A stretch of 64,000 nucleotides of DNA from Gymnopus androsaceus JB14 (Eukaryota > Basidiomycota > Agaricomycetes > Agaricales > Omphalotaceae), in contig ML769672.1 in the NCBI GenBank assembly GCA_009733575.1, positions 22,868-86,867 on the forward strand, given 5' to 3'. The notes beneath the pieces were generated by a model. That model searched no databases and was not told where the DNA came from. It worked only from the letters and a program-made list of their open reading frames with translations. A program made the position numbers and the translations under genes. Below are positions 43,894 to 56,470 of the stretch, one piece after another. Position 1 is the stretch's first letter. Every line of letters starts with the position of its first letter.

Positions 43894-45909
43894 AACAGGT
43901 TGATGGAAAATGGAGATCACTAGCCTTTAGATCTCGTTCTCTTAATGACATTGAACGTAACTGTGAGATTTACGATAAAGAAATGATGGCCATTATAGAT
44001 TCACTATCGGAATGGCGCCAGTACCTTATGAGCACTCGAGAACCATTTGAAATATGGACTGATCACCAGAACCTCCAGTACTTCCGTAAACCCCAGAAAC
44101 TTAATTGACGACAAGCACATTGGGTTACGGAACTATCCCAATCCGAATTTATTCTTCATCACAAACCAGGGACTTCTATGGGAAAAGCAGACGCTTTGTC
44201 AATGATGACAAACCTTGAGATGGGGGTAAATGACAACAAAGACATCATTGTTCTAAAACCTGAGTTTTTCATCAACATACTCCGTGAAACAGAAGGTCCA
44301 GAAGACACCATAATTGACAAAATGAAAAAAATGTCAATAACATGGACAAAGCGGTAGTTGAAGCTCTAAACGGAAAAGATAAATACTGGGTTAATGAACA
44401 TGATGGAATTATTATGTGGAAAAATCGCATCTACATTCCAAAGAACCGAGAGTTATGAGGAGAAATCATACAAAAACACCACGACTCAATCCTCGGAGGG
44501 CATCCGGGCCAATGCAAGACGTGGGAGTTAGTTACTCGTGACTACTGGTGGCCAGGAATAGGGAACAACATCCGAATGTACATAAAAGGATGAGAAAAGT
44601 GCCAAGCCACAAAAATTCATCAGGACAAACCTATTGGACACCTTAATCCACATAATGTACCATCCGGACCTTGGGAATTCGTAGGAGTAGATCTGATTGG
44701 AAAGTTACCGGAAACAGGAGGATTTGACGCCATTGATTTATTCGCCGATCACTATACAAAGCGAATTAGACTTATTCCCACTCATATGTCACTAACATCA
44801 GAAGGCATGGCATGCATGTATAGAGAAAAGATCTTTCCTATTCATGGACTCTTCCGAAAGATTGTACACGATCAAGGTCCACAATTCCATTCAGGTTTTA
44901 TGAAGGAACTTTACAAACAACTCGGAATTGAAGCAAACTTCACAATGGCATATCATCCACAGACTAACGGACAAACCAAATGAACAAACCAAGAAACCAA
45001 ACATTATCTTCATTTGTTTGTCAATTACCACCAGTCAGACTGGCACGAATGGTTACCCACAGCCCAATTTGCATATAACGATTGAGTACACTCCGCTACA
45101 AAAGTTACCCCATTCTTTGCCAATATGGGTTGTCACCCCTATAAAGGCACTGCACCAAAGGAGAAATCCACGAATCCCTCAGCCCAAGAGTTTGCCAATA
45201 ATATGAAGAAAGTACGAGACGAAGTAGGATCAGTGCTAAAGAAAGCAGCTGAAGATATGACTCGCTACTATGACAAAAGACATAGCAAGTTAAGAGAATA
45301 CAAAGTAGGAGACAAGGTGTGGCTCAAAGGGATAAATATTCCAAAAAGTTGCCCGATGAAGAAATTGGATGACAAACACTTTGGACCCTTCGAAGTACTA
45401 GAGAAAGTTGGATGCAGCTCATACAAACTTAAAATCCCAAAAACATGGAGAAGTGTTCATAACATTTTCAATGAAGTCCTCCTTACACCATACCATTTCC
45501 CACAATTTCCAAACCAACCTAGAAATACAAATCCACCACCCATAGAGATCGAAGGAGAAGAACCAGAGTATGAAGTCAAGGAAATAGTTGATTCAAAGCA
45601 GAATAAGAGAAGTAAGAAGGTGTCGTACAAAGTCAAATAGAAAGGATATGGACCACACAAGATGACATGGGAACCAGTGTCAAATCTTGATCAAGCAAAG
45701 GAAGCTATCAAGGAATTCCATAACAAATACCCCGCTAAACCACGTTCAAAGGAAATTCGAAAACTCGAAATACCCATGTCATTATTCCCCAAACACCTAT
45801 TTTGTCCTATACCCGAATCATTAACAACACCAGTTCCAACTTCTATGCCCACGGAATCAATGACAGCAAAGCTTGCGCAATGTGGAAATCACGTCCTAAA
45901 AAGGGGGTA
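43894..45909 (+). pseudogene. Ty3/gypsy RNase H, integrase and chromodomain fragment
   Basis: RNase H: WRSLAFRSRSLNDIERNCEI and WTDHQNLQYFRKPQKLN. Then the HHx zinc-binding region (KHHDSILGGHPG, DYWWPG, a CQATKIH-type tail), the integrase core (VGVDLIGKLP, VHDQGPQFHSGFMKEL, NFTMAYHPQTNGQT), GKDKVWLK-like GPY/F module sequence (KHFGPFEVLEKVGCSSYKL) and a C-terminal chromodomain (YEVKEIVDSKQNKRS, KGYGPHKMTWEPVSNL). Stops: TGA at 44106, 44456, 44591, 44982 and 45084 and TAG at 45638. Most of the TGA codons fit CGA. Reverse transcriptase and everything 5' of it are missing. Confidence 0.9.
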
Positions 45910-45910
45910 A

Positions 45911-46330
45911 TGTTACGAATGTTCTTATCTTATCAGACACATGGTATTATCTCTTATCATTTTCCTTTATTTCCCCTTATATATCTATATACGCATGCTT
46001 GTTTGGACGTGTGGCTATACTAATTAGATTCTGTCAATCAGAGTATGATTGTTTCCGATCATAACACATGCTAGCATGTCCATACTTGTACAATCAACTT
46101 ATCATTACTTATTGTTGTTTACTTTTTGTATTTCATTGTTTCATGCATTGTTACCACATGGTTAGGGTATAGGGTATAGGGCTTAGGGTTTGTACTTTAG
46201 TATATATAGCAGTTGTAGCTGTAGTTTAGTCCTTAGCTTCAATCTCGTCAATATCTCCTAGTTCTCAATATCATCTTCTTCTCTTTTCCTCATTGTTCTT
46301 GTCTTTGCCTAAGTCAGAAGTCATGATGCC
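45911..46330 (+). repeat. Gypsy 3' LTR (end approximate)
   Basis: Begins TGTTACGAATGTTC directly after a polypurine tract (AAAAAGGGGGTAA, 45898-45910), as expected for a gypsy 3' LTR. TATATATA promoter-like sequence lies at 46200-46208. The 3' limit cannot be fixed without a second LTR. I estimate it near 46330. Confidence 0.65.
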
Positions 46331-47940
46331 TGGTACCTCGTGTTGTGGGGAACTAGTTGCTGACAAGTACAATGCTCAATAATTGGATCCAAGTGGGTAA
46401 TATAGTTCCTTGGGAAGCTTGTGGTAAGAAACTCAATACCAGGTATGGTAAGAAGAAGGAGCAGGGCTGGGAAGAGGACTCAGAGGTGATACGCCGATTT
46501 TTCGGCTAAGGCTAGAACTGCGCAGAACCAATAATCCTAGGTTCTGTTAGTAACAAAACACGGTCAATAAGAGAACTATAGTGAGCCTGAGCTGATAGTT
46601 AAAATCTACTGAGGACCTATTCTACCCAAGAGGTTGCAGAGTAATGGTACACGCAATGGTATCATACTTAACTTTGTGAATGCGCCTCGATCAAAGTCCT
46701 ATGCACGGTATGGTGTAGCGAGGCAAGCTTGCTGGATAACAAGTTGCTGACCGAGGCAGATAAACGAGCCCACATACCAGTTATACTAGGCTAGGTCATC
46801 GAAGGATATACCCAAGGGATCGAAGTCTTAATGAGGCATTGCTTCCACGATCAGCTCACCGAGGAGTCTAAACGACACTCAAGTTTATTAAACAAAGCAA
46901 GGTGGACCGAGATGAGGAAGTACCCTAACGGGTGCCCTCAAAGTTGACACTCGCTGGAAAGCGCCCAGGCAGATAGCTGCGGCAGTCCAATGCGGCCACA
47001 TGACCCACTTGCTGTAGCTACTTCTAGAGCACGGAAGGACCAAGGAGTGTTTCTATCCAAGCCTCAGCGTTTTACCGAGATCCATATGCTACCAGGCATC
47101 TAGACTCGAGACCACGCGGAACTAGGGATAATAACCAGTCTCCCATTGGCAAGGAAAAACATAGAAATACTTCCGAGGGCTGTTCTGCTAAAGGAACTGG
47201 TGAGCCTTGTAAAAAGGCAAATGACTCAAGTCAATTCAGACCAAAATCCCAAAAGTCGACCCAATCAAGGAAGACAAACAAACGAGGCAGGAAAATTTCG
47301 AGGCAAAACCATAGTATACACGCATATATGGACATTATTTATCTTTTTCTATTTTACTTACTCTGTTTCATCCTATCTCGCTCAGTTTCTCTCATTTTCC
47401 TATTTTCATATATCTCGCTCAGTATATAAGGGTAGCTATTCTATCTCGGAATCACAAGTTAGACTTGATACCTGAAACGCAGTTCTATCTTAGGACCTGT
47501 AGTGATTTGTACATGCTCAGATGCGTCTGCATCGTCCTCTACAACCTTTGAAACGGGTGGCCTTCTTGTAACCTCAATAATACTGAGGCTGTTCATTCTA
47601 CTTCCCGGCTATTAAGTCGAGCATTCCTGGTTTTCATCTTGAAGAGAGGTCACATCAGTCTTAGGACCGCAGGTGGAGCCTAACGTGCACACCTTGACGA
47701 GCCCGTTGTTGATTAGGAAAGGTCTTGGACCCAAGTGTTGGCTTGGTCTAGTTTTAGGGAGGAAGCTTCTTGGAGTGTTACCTAGCTTTACCAACAGATT
47801 CTACCCCTTGCCCGCTCTTCACTGAGTGTGTTAAAAACGCCTACTCGAGTGACTTGTGCGGCAGTCGTATAAGCTTGTTAGGTAACTCGCGGGAATCCCT
47901 GAGAGTTGGAGTATCATTGCGCGGCGATGTAAAGGCTCCC
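46331..47940. other. Unassigned CpG-containing region
   Basis: No coding family recognised. Composition is richer in CpG than the neighbouring repeats. A TATATAAGG box at about 47423 precedes a transcript-like stretch ending in CTTGTAACCTCAATAATACTG (47563), which could be the LTR or leader of another retroelement. No direct repeat partner occurs in the window. Confidence 0.35.
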
Positions 47941-48262
47941 AAGATATGCAAAGTCGTTTGTTGAGTCGGCGTACTTGACCCATGCTTTGGTATTTGCTTT
48001 CCCCTCAATTAGTTCAGCGCGTCGTCATACATTAGTTGGCTTTTCAAAACCTCCCTCCAAATATAAAACCTTGTTCATTGCGCACTATCTGTGTCAACTG
48101 TCAAGTGCTTTTCTCTTCAAATCAATTAGTAGTCGAGGGAACCTTTGACAACCTCCTTCCTTGCATTAAATTAAACCTTTTGGATTATATCTGATTGGGG
48201 TGATTGTTGTTTGGTTGGTTTTCATACCTAGCACAAATCTAACTCATCATCAGAGGGATACA
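47941..48262 (-). repeat. Unassigned repeat family, copy 2 (CpG retained)
   Basis: Partner of 38043-38960. It retains GTCGTTTGTTGAGTCGGCGT where copy 1 has GTTGTTTGCTGAGTTGGCAT. The GTTTGGTT target is present once, confirming the hAT MITE insertion in copy 1. The open frame is disrupted by small indels. Confidence 0.6.
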
Positions 48263-49288
48263 GAAAAGGATGAGACAGATGAAGATGATGGGCCTGAAGT
48301 TGTTGAGTAATATATTATATCTTTACTATGTTCATTGATATTTCTGACATACTTATAACAACAAAATCTTACTACTACATTCATTTTTTGCTTACTTCCA
48401 CTTAATATACATTCTAGAATACATTTTAATGTTAGTGTTTTTCATGACAAATACTTGAGTATTTATGCACAAATTGTTGGAATTTACAAAAAATCTATTT
48501 TAACCCACATTACAACATACTTATGAATATATGATATCACAGGAGATATTTGCGCATACACTCACAGTAGCCACAGATATTCACATAGTACCCACTTTCC
48601 TGTTATATGTACTATGACATAGTCATTCTTACAGGTGTAAATACATTATGTAGTTACTCATGTACCTTACCCGTTTGCCTCAGGGCCCAGTCGAGGTCAA
48701 ATGGCTACACAATCATTATAACTCCATTTCTTATTTCTAACACAAATATTCATTTTTGTGCATATTTTTATTTGAGTGTGTGTAAGAAGTATTCAAGTAA
48801 ATGCTCGAATATAAATAGTGGATTTTCAACTCAAATATCTGTGGCACAAGTGATGAATATATTCAAGTACATATTCATGCCCATCTCTAGTGCCATGTTG
48901 TAGGCAGTAGCAAAAAGCCAACCCATTCATTGTATATTGTCAGCAGTAGTCATTCATTGCTGTGCCACCTTCAAACAGCTGACAGCAAGTGTTAGGCTTT
49001 TCTTCCATTAGGTGCTGTCCTGGAGTGACAGTATCTGATCAGGATGGTGACTGGGAGCAATGGCAATCATAGTATTAGGAGGGCAAGTGATGAACTCTCC
49101 ACCTTCATGATACAAGATCATTCAGATGATTAGCATGCCCCCATCAGCACAGATAGGAGGAATCATAAGGAAGTCATACTGTAGAATATCCATAAATACT
49201 TGCATTAAATATTGCTGGTAGGGTGAAGCCTAAGGTATGCTCTGGCAGCTAAGAGGTGTTCCATGGGAGACCAATCATGGAACCAGGC
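48263..49288. other. AT-rich stretch without a recognisable gene
   Basis: Contains ACTTGAGTATTTATGCAC and TTCAAGTAAATGCTCGAATA-like words reminiscent of the 2.5 kb element at 26-29 kb, but no termini. No supported gene. Confidence 0.3.
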
Positions 49289-50793
49289 TGAGTGTCATGC
49301 CCTGTACCACCTATTTCACTATCTTCAACCCTCTAACCCTCCCGATCCTATGCATAACCTACCCTACTGACCCAACAACCGCCCGCTAAGTCCACTACGT
49401 ATCTCAGCTACTTCCGTACATGCTTACTACTCACCAATCCCACATCCCGCACGTATATAATCCGTAAACTCCCTTGGAGGATCCCTTGTCTTGATATTAA
49501 CCTGTTTACCTCCCGTATTTCTTGCTTTCTCTCTATTTTCTTATATTTCTGTCAATTCATCTACTTTCTCAATACATGCTTGTTTTGGCTTCCACTTTTC
49601 GACTCACGCGTCGACTTGACTGCCAACAAGCTCATACGACAACCAGACTTGCCGCCGTCGACCAATTGACGTCGGCTCACACAACTAGACTCAGAACTCA
49701 TATTCAGGAGCTTTGGCATTCTCAACCCACCCGCTTCTCTTTACTAGTCTTCGACTAGCTCACCTGCACACATATTCGATCGCGGATCTCATCTGCCTTT
49801 CATACTAAGGCCACAAAGCTACCTTTCCCTAAGACCGTTGACCCCGGTCTTACACAATATCAAGACCAAACCGTCGTCGAATATGTCGGGGACGTTCACG
49901 GTACCACCTTCCTCATCCGCTGGACAACAGGAGGGTAACACACAACCACAACGAGAAGCTCCCGACTTTGGGAATTACCAATGGGGAGAACGAGGACAAC
50001 GCCTTTCTGCGGGATCCCAAGGATCCAGCACCAATAGGGTATTTGGATTGTTACCCGCTGAGGTTACCCCTCCGACAGCCGCGGTAGCCTATGCACCTCC
50101 TGATCGGCAACACCTGCCAATACAGACAGTTGCACAGGGTCAACACATTCAGACCCTTCAACCGCCCACGTCAGTGTTCTACCTGGGGCTACCCGCACTG
50201 CCAGGATCATCAGGAATCTCCCCTGATAATACTCAGGGTCGAAGACAATTCCATACAACGTCAATGGGAGTGGGAGTGTACTGCCCGACAGACATCTCAC
50301 CATCTTTGAGGGGGAGACATGCCCAACAAGCACCCCCACAGGAGCTTTGTTATACTCCGCAGGGAGCCCCAGACAAAGAACGTCAGAATTCGGAAGCTCA
50401 ACAATTGGAAACTAGCTCCCAATGGCGTAGGAGTAGTACCATGGGGGACTTCATCTCGAGGGCAAGACAACCATCCCTATCTTTGATAGAGATGGATCGA
50501 TCGGGAGGAATGATTGGACCTTGACCGTCCTCCGAGACCATATTCCGACTGCAGGATCTTCTGACGGCAAATTGCTGCACCTGGGCCGACCTGGCTCACA
50601 TTTCCCACTACTTCTTGCGGGAGATGGGACTGCCGGCGGAAGGGAGTTTGACCCCTTCAGAGCTACGGGAAACGTTTCTCGAGATATGCCGACGACCCAT
50701 ACCAGTACAAGCGGATCACCCCACGGTGTCCAGTTTCCTGTCTGTCGCAGAAAATCACTGCAACTTGCTGCAGCTGCAGCTGTAAGTTTAATG
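49289..50793 (+). mobile_element. LTR plus gag fragment of a gypsy-like element, copy 2 (CpG retained)
   Basis: Starts TGAGTGTCATGCCCTGTACC. The LTR-like part runs to about 49855. The gag-like frame from ATG 49880 encodes MSGTFTVPPSSSAGQQEGNT, DFGNYQWGERGQR and RRSSTMGDFISRARQPSLSL. A TGA at 50522-50524 interrupts it, and the same frame continues ADLAHISHYFLREMGLPAEG and TPSELRETFLEICRRPIPVQ to a TAA at about 50791. This is therefore one gag with a single nonsense codon. No pol follows. Confidence 0.72.
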
Positions 50794-51285
50794 GAAAGTA
50801 TGCAAACAATAGACTGACAAACTTAATGCAAAGTAAGTAGGCAAGTGTCCACTCTGCCAAATATTTTCCTGGCACCTCCAGCTCGGCATTTAGGCAGCCT
50901 CGGCACATGTACTTATGCCCGAATTGGGATACCCAATTTGGGATTTTCCATTACATACAGGTATATTTTGGATTACGGATATAGCCTTGACAATCCTTCA
51001 AGGCGCTGACACAGGTCCGATTAGGCGCCGGTTCACAATACAACACTCGTTAACTTGGTACCAAGTTTAATGTTATTGTTGTTTGATATACAAAAAGTTT
51101 ATAGTTTAATCACGCTACTCGTAACTCATTCTATGAAGGAGCACAATTTTATTGCACATTCTTGTTATGGTAATCGAGACTAAGAACGACGCGGGGATTG
51201 AGAATGACCAAGGGAAGTGGGGCGCTCTAGCGAGGTGGGATGAATGCCAGAAGGTGAAGGAGGAGGAGAACGAGAACGTTGTGTT
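50794..51285. other. Intergenic region
   Basis: Spacer between the gag fragment and the minus-strand gene. No repeat termini or coding family recognised. Confidence 0.3.
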
Positions 51286-51289
51286 ACTA

Positions 51290-54200
51290 AAAAGTATTGA
51301 GTCGATGACCTGTCCAAAATTTAAAGTAAATTACATACCATCGTCTGAGGCGCTCTCGCTCAAGACCGTTGTCGGGCTCGCTAGGGGTGGCATGGTGGGG
51401 TCGGTACTGTCACTCTCATAGCCCCCAGCCCAAGCTGAGTCGCTTGGAGCACCCCACGAATTGTCGTCATGCCTACCCCATCCACCACTGTCCTCCCCCC
51501 ATGCACCACCCCACAAGCAAGGATTCGAGGTGCCCCAAAGGCCATTTCCTGTGGTGTCGACACTGCCCCAAGCATTCTCCACACGCTCGCTGTCATAGGG
51601 AATTGCAAGCTGCTTTTCTTTCTCCGTTTTTGCCTTCTCCTTCTCACGCAGCACAACACTCCAGAGGGGGCGACCCATGAAAACAAATTAGGGCTGAATG
51701 TGGACAGCCGTAAAGTTGTGAAATCCGCTTGCCGGGTCTTCACATGCTAATAATCAGGATCGATAATTCGGTCAGGTACACCGATAAAATTTAAAATAGT
51801 CGCTCAGGCTCCTCAGTAGGACTTATGCCTCACATGGAAAATAAATAAATTCTATTATGCGCTTGGTGTCCATTGCAAGCAAACTAATAATAATAAATTG
51901 TTACCGACGCGTCCTCTTAGAGCGACGGCATCCATTGATGTTGTCTTGGTCCGGGTCTTCATCCTCTGTGGGTGATTGTCGCTTCTTGCTACGATGATGT
52001 GGCCTACGTAACCATCAGTCATTTAAATTGCCAAAAACAAAAAAAGAAGAAAAAAGCGTACTTATTCTTAGTAAGGAGCTTACTCACCACCCAGGCAACA
52101 TCCTGCAGCGCCAAGGTCCAAAGGGAACACTGATCGTTAGTGGTTATCATTCCCGACCACCAACGAAGGCAGTAAAAGACTGTCAGGAGACCACATTGAC
52201 CTGGACAATCAAATTTGAACCAATCTCCATCACCATTTGCACCCCCAACAATTATCCGTCCAGTGACAGCATCCCGCTCTCTCCACTCCGGATTCAGGGC
52301 CGACCACCACACCCACCAACTAAGGCCAAACGCATCCGCATCACCAAGCACTTTCGCTGGTGGCTGGCGATTAGACGGTTTCGCGTTCTGCGACCACCAA
52401 TGAACTGCCTCTGGACGTCCTAGTGTACCAAAAAATGCTTTCTGTAGATATAATTAGCACGATAATGTCTCATACATAAATAAAATCAAAACCTACCATG
52501 CCACTAGGGTTCTTGAAGCCATAATACGCTTCAAGCATCATCCAATCGTTAACGGCATCCATCCACAGTGTCTCCTCTGGTCTTCCCTCGCCCAACCGCG
52601 ACTCGTAGCTATCCCTCAACCAAGCAGGCCAACCCGTCTTATCGACAGATGTACAAGCACTAGATTCATCCGTTACAGTGGGAGAATTAGAGGGAGATGC
52701 TCTGGACTCCCGAGTTGTCGAAGAATCGAAAGTGAGCTGAGAGCCAGACGAAGATGAAGCCGTCAGTGTTTGAATCGGATGTATCGGGGAAGACAGAGCA
52801 GGAGTATGAGCTGAAGAAGCTGAGGGTACAGGTCGCGGGGTAGCGAGGGATGGAGACGACGGAGGGACTTCAGGTGCAGACTGTGCAATTGCTCGTCTGA
52901 AAATAAGATCCTCTGGTTTTTGGCCATCGAACAATTGATTCATTATGTATTTGTTGAGAATTATGTTGTTTTCGCACTCGAATTCGTACGACTCCCTTAT
53001 TTGCTGTAGTCTCCCAATCTCTGCTTGACGTTTTTCATCGGGTAGGCCATTCAGGAAAAGGAGGGTTTGGGGGTGGAGGGTCCGTCCATGTCGCAGCTTC
53101 AGAGTGCTAGCGTTGTCCTCTTCGTCCTCTGTATTGTCTTCATCTTCACCTTCTTCTACGTTGTCAATTTCGGGGACGACAGCACCATCGACCTCTTGCC
53201 CAGCCTCCTCGTTCATGCTCCCTTCTTTTACGTTGTCAGTTTCAGGGGCGACAGCGCCATCAACCTCTTGCCCAGCCTGCTCGTTCATGCTCCCTTCTTT
53301 CTCATACTCCGAATCATCCGCTACAGATTTCTCTTTCTCCTTACCTTTACCTTTACCCTTCCTCTGGGTTCCCCGCTTCTTTTTGTTCTTCGGCTTTGTC
53401 GAATTCGGCCCTCCCTCTTCTACATCCGGCATCTTGAGCATACTAGGGTCGTTAGCAGGAGTGTTGAGTTGTTGGGTACCACTGCCGGAAGCTGTCGGAG
53501 ATGTTGATGGAACACCTAATGTTAAGATTCAAACTCAAAATCAATATTTAGTAATATATATGAATGATTATTACCTTTTCCATCAGCAGTCGCATTGAGA
53601 AATCGCAACCATTGCACGAGGACCTGCAGATATTTGTCCGGATGCCATTGGTGGAACATGCACCCTTCTGCAGTTCCTGAGCTCACTCTGTAGAATAATA
53701 AGTAAATAAATAGCTAATTTTTAATACTAACTCACGTCAGGAATGTATGGTGCTCGTCCACGGCAGGATCTTCAGGTGGGGCTCCAGCCAACAAAGTGAC
53801 CCAGAGCCTGGTGTGTGCCCAAATAGCATCCAGAAGAGGTTGCGCAAATTTTGTGAAGTTCGTGATGCATCTATGGAAATGAATCAAAAATTCGCACCCT
53901 ACAGGCTCAAAGGGAAATCCTTACAACTTCTTTGTATCCTCATCGATTTTATCCACGCCTTCCAGTGTAAACTTCCCAGCCAGCAGCCTTTTGTACACTG
54001 CCGATTTTGAGCTCCGACTTTCCTCGTTCTCGATGGCAATGGCCTCCTTCACCTCCGCCGGCTCCTGCTCATACAGTTCCTCCGCAACCTCACACTGGAA
54101 TTTGATCCTATTCCGTGGTTCCGGGGGGTTTAACGCCTTGGCCGCTTCATAAGCGATAGTGAACTTCTCCTTATAAAGAGGGTGTGACATCCAAAATTTA

Positions 54201-54954
54201 TAGTTGGGCATTCCACGAGGCTGACCTTTCGACACTTTCAACATTTGTTGCTTTATGCCTTTGAACGCGTCTCCTCCTCCGCCTCCTTCAGTAGCTTTTC
54301 CCTTTGATCCTAAGCGATGAAACCAGCCATTTAATTGCTGGAAAATAAATGTATAAGTATAAACAATGCTAAGCACGTAAAAGTGAATACATGAACTTGA
54401 AGGCCATCTGCCTGAACCTTCTCCATTGCAAGCTTTCTGCACTCCCTCAACTCCCTAAGCTCTTCCTCGGCCAGCGTCACTAATCCGCCCGACTCCCTGC
54501 CGGCAGACTCGACTGTTGATTCAGCATCAAGAACTGCGAACTCTGCTGGTTGCTGGCCTATGTGCCAGGGAAACTTCTTGAACCAGGTCTTCCTGAAGTC
54601 AACTAACCAAAGTGTCTTCTCCGTTCGCATTGCTTTGGAGAGATATGTAGCCAACTGTTGCTCGAGGAATGTCGCGTGCTCTGGTAGGAAGACTCCTGGG
54701 TTTCCCCGCTTTCCCCCCTTGTTCTTCACCTTTTTATTCTTCGTAGGTACCTGTGGTTCTGCATTCGAGCTCGGTTCCAGGGCAGGAGGAGCCCCAGCAC
54801 CACCCACAGCATCAGTACGTGTAGTAGCACGCGTATCACGCGTATTTGGGTCTGAGACTTCTTCGGCAATGTTTTGATTGTCAGGAGGAGGTTGGCTTTT
54901 GTGCATGGTCAAGGTACTAGTAGGCGGAGTACCAGTTGAGGTCTGTTGGCTCAT
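51290..54954 (-). CDS. Large multi-exon protein of an expanded agaricomycete family
   Basis: Not named, but the layout matches a protein family repeated in agaricomycete genomes. ATG at 54954 opens a Ser/Thr/Pro-rich N-terminus. The helical block FLEQQLATYLSKAMRTEKTL with WFKKFPWHIG (54690-54560) follows, then an acidic coiled stretch (LTLAEEELRELRECRKLAME). The next exon has QLNGWFHRLGSK and MPNYKFWMSHPLYKEKFTIA (54350-54180). Exons follow with FHQWHPDKYLQVLVQWLRF (53660), a Lys-rich and acidic block with two 26-residue repeats (53390-53160), WLRDSYESRLGEGRPEETLW (52610), and the hallmark WWSALNPEWRERD with WFKFDCPGQCGLLTVFYCLR (52310-52170). The Trp/Gly-rich C-terminus (51560-51420) ends near 51290. 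No clear disabling lesion seen. Function unknown. Confidence 0.6.
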
Positions 54955-55069
54955 AATCGAAGCAATTTCGAGCAAAAATGATTCAAGAGTGAGAATACAC
55001 AGAGTAGGGCTGGGTGAACAAATTTCCAAAATGATAATCATCTTGTTGACTTCCTTCCAACAGCGGACC

Positions 55070-56066
55070 ATGAGCAAGAAGATGTTATCAAGTCAAGAAG
55101 TGGGTGTTTTGCGAAGCGCCCCTTGTGCGATCATATGCCTTATCTTTATCCATCAAGTAATACCTCTGATGCCTCTCATCCTGGTTCTTTCTCGACCCAT
55201 GTCCATGGTACTCTCACTATCTGACTCAGACGCTGAAAACGAATTTCCCTCCTCCGTGTCCTCTCTAATTTTGTCTCCCCCTTCTACTGTCGGTCACTTT
55301 ACTATGGATACCCCCACTTGTTTCCCCCCGGTCTTTGATTCTGCATCCGACAATCCTCCCATGAGGGACAGACAACGCTTTTATAGTGTCTATTCAGGGG
55401 ACCAGTGTGGCTGCTTTTGAGATTGGTTTGTACTTCTTACCTCAGATAACTTCAGTCAGATTCATTATATATATTAGGTCCGATGCTAGTGGCCGCGTTT
55501 CTGGTGTCCCAGGCAATCGGCACAAAAGTTACGACACATGGGAGCAGGCTTTGGACGGCTGGCGCCAGAATTGTTGCACATACCACTGTCACCCCGCTAA
55601 TTTCGTGGATGGAACCCTCTTCCGCCCCGAGACAAGTTTGAACATCCCGGAATCCATTGTCCCACCGCCCTCTCAACACAATGTTGTTTTTTACAGCCAT
55701 CTGATTCAAAAGCTTCCCCCGCTAGTCCTCAGCGTCCGTCAACTCCACTCAGGGATACTGCCCGCCCTTCTTCGCCCGCATCTCCAACCAAGCGCTCGCA
55801 TCGCGCTTCTACATCACGATCCCAGGTTAACCCACGTCACTGGGCTTTTTCCACCGTGGATTTCAATGGTGTGGTCTCTACGTGTGTATTTTCTCTTATC
55901 TTCTGTGCTTTACCCTTGCTAATTTCCCGATATTCTGATACTTAGGTCACAGGCAAGCATGCTTTTCAATGAGGCGGTAGCTGACAGCAGAGAGGTAGAC
56001 ATGAGGGAGATCTCAAGCTTTGAGGAGGCTCTTGATTGGTTCAATCGCCTCAGTCTAGCCTCTTAA
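55070..56066 (+). pseudogene. RNase H1 N-terminal-like (viroplasmin fold) protein, one nonsense codon
   Basis: The start may be 55070 or, after an intron, 55199. The Ser-rich acidic N-terminus (LSLSDSDAENEFPSS) leads to RQRFYSVYSGDQCG, then across an intron (about 55426-55478) SDASGRVSGVPGNRHKSYDT with WEQALDGWRQNC. This F-Y-x-V...G...V.G..xxKSY.....A pattern is the N-terminal RNA/DNA-hybrid-binding module of RNase H1 and caulimovirus-type viroplasmin. It is common in basidiomycete proteins that lack the RNase H core. A second related module (HWAFSTVDFNGVVST, FEEALDWFNRL) ends at TAA 56064. A TGA near 55418, two codons before the splice site, breaks an otherwise continuous frame. Role unknown. 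Confidence 0.6.
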
Positions 56067-56470
56067 GGGTAGGTAGGGATCCTGTCGTGCATTAATGCTG
56101 TTTTGTTTATATATTTCAAATGTTATTGTTTCATGCTGCCCTGTGTATGGGTCTTTCCTGGCTTGTTTTTTCAACCCAGCGATGTAACTTTCAGGACAAT
56201 AATCCGCCGTGAATCGGACGGGTTTTGGCAAATGAACATATATATAAGTGCATATTCAAGTTGTTGAGTTATCAAAGATAAGTGTTCTGACAATCTTTTG
56301 TATTCACATTTTAGTCGCATTCTCACCCATTCATTCTATTTAGGTATTCTATCGGTTACATGTACAAGAACTCCCTGAAACGGCCTGGGGCCTGAAAATG
56401 CAGCAAGTGATTTCTATGGCGCCATTCTAGCTCCTCCCTTCCACCTCCAAGGCAACACATTTGGAGCTCT

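Noticed and set aside
46331..47940. Functional RNA or rDNA-like sequence because of its higher CpG
   Set aside because: No rRNA core sequence or conserved stem could be recognised.
53067..53598. Plus-strand hydrophobic and Ser-rich frames
   Set aside because: Antisense of the Glu/Lys-rich repeats of the minus-strand gene.
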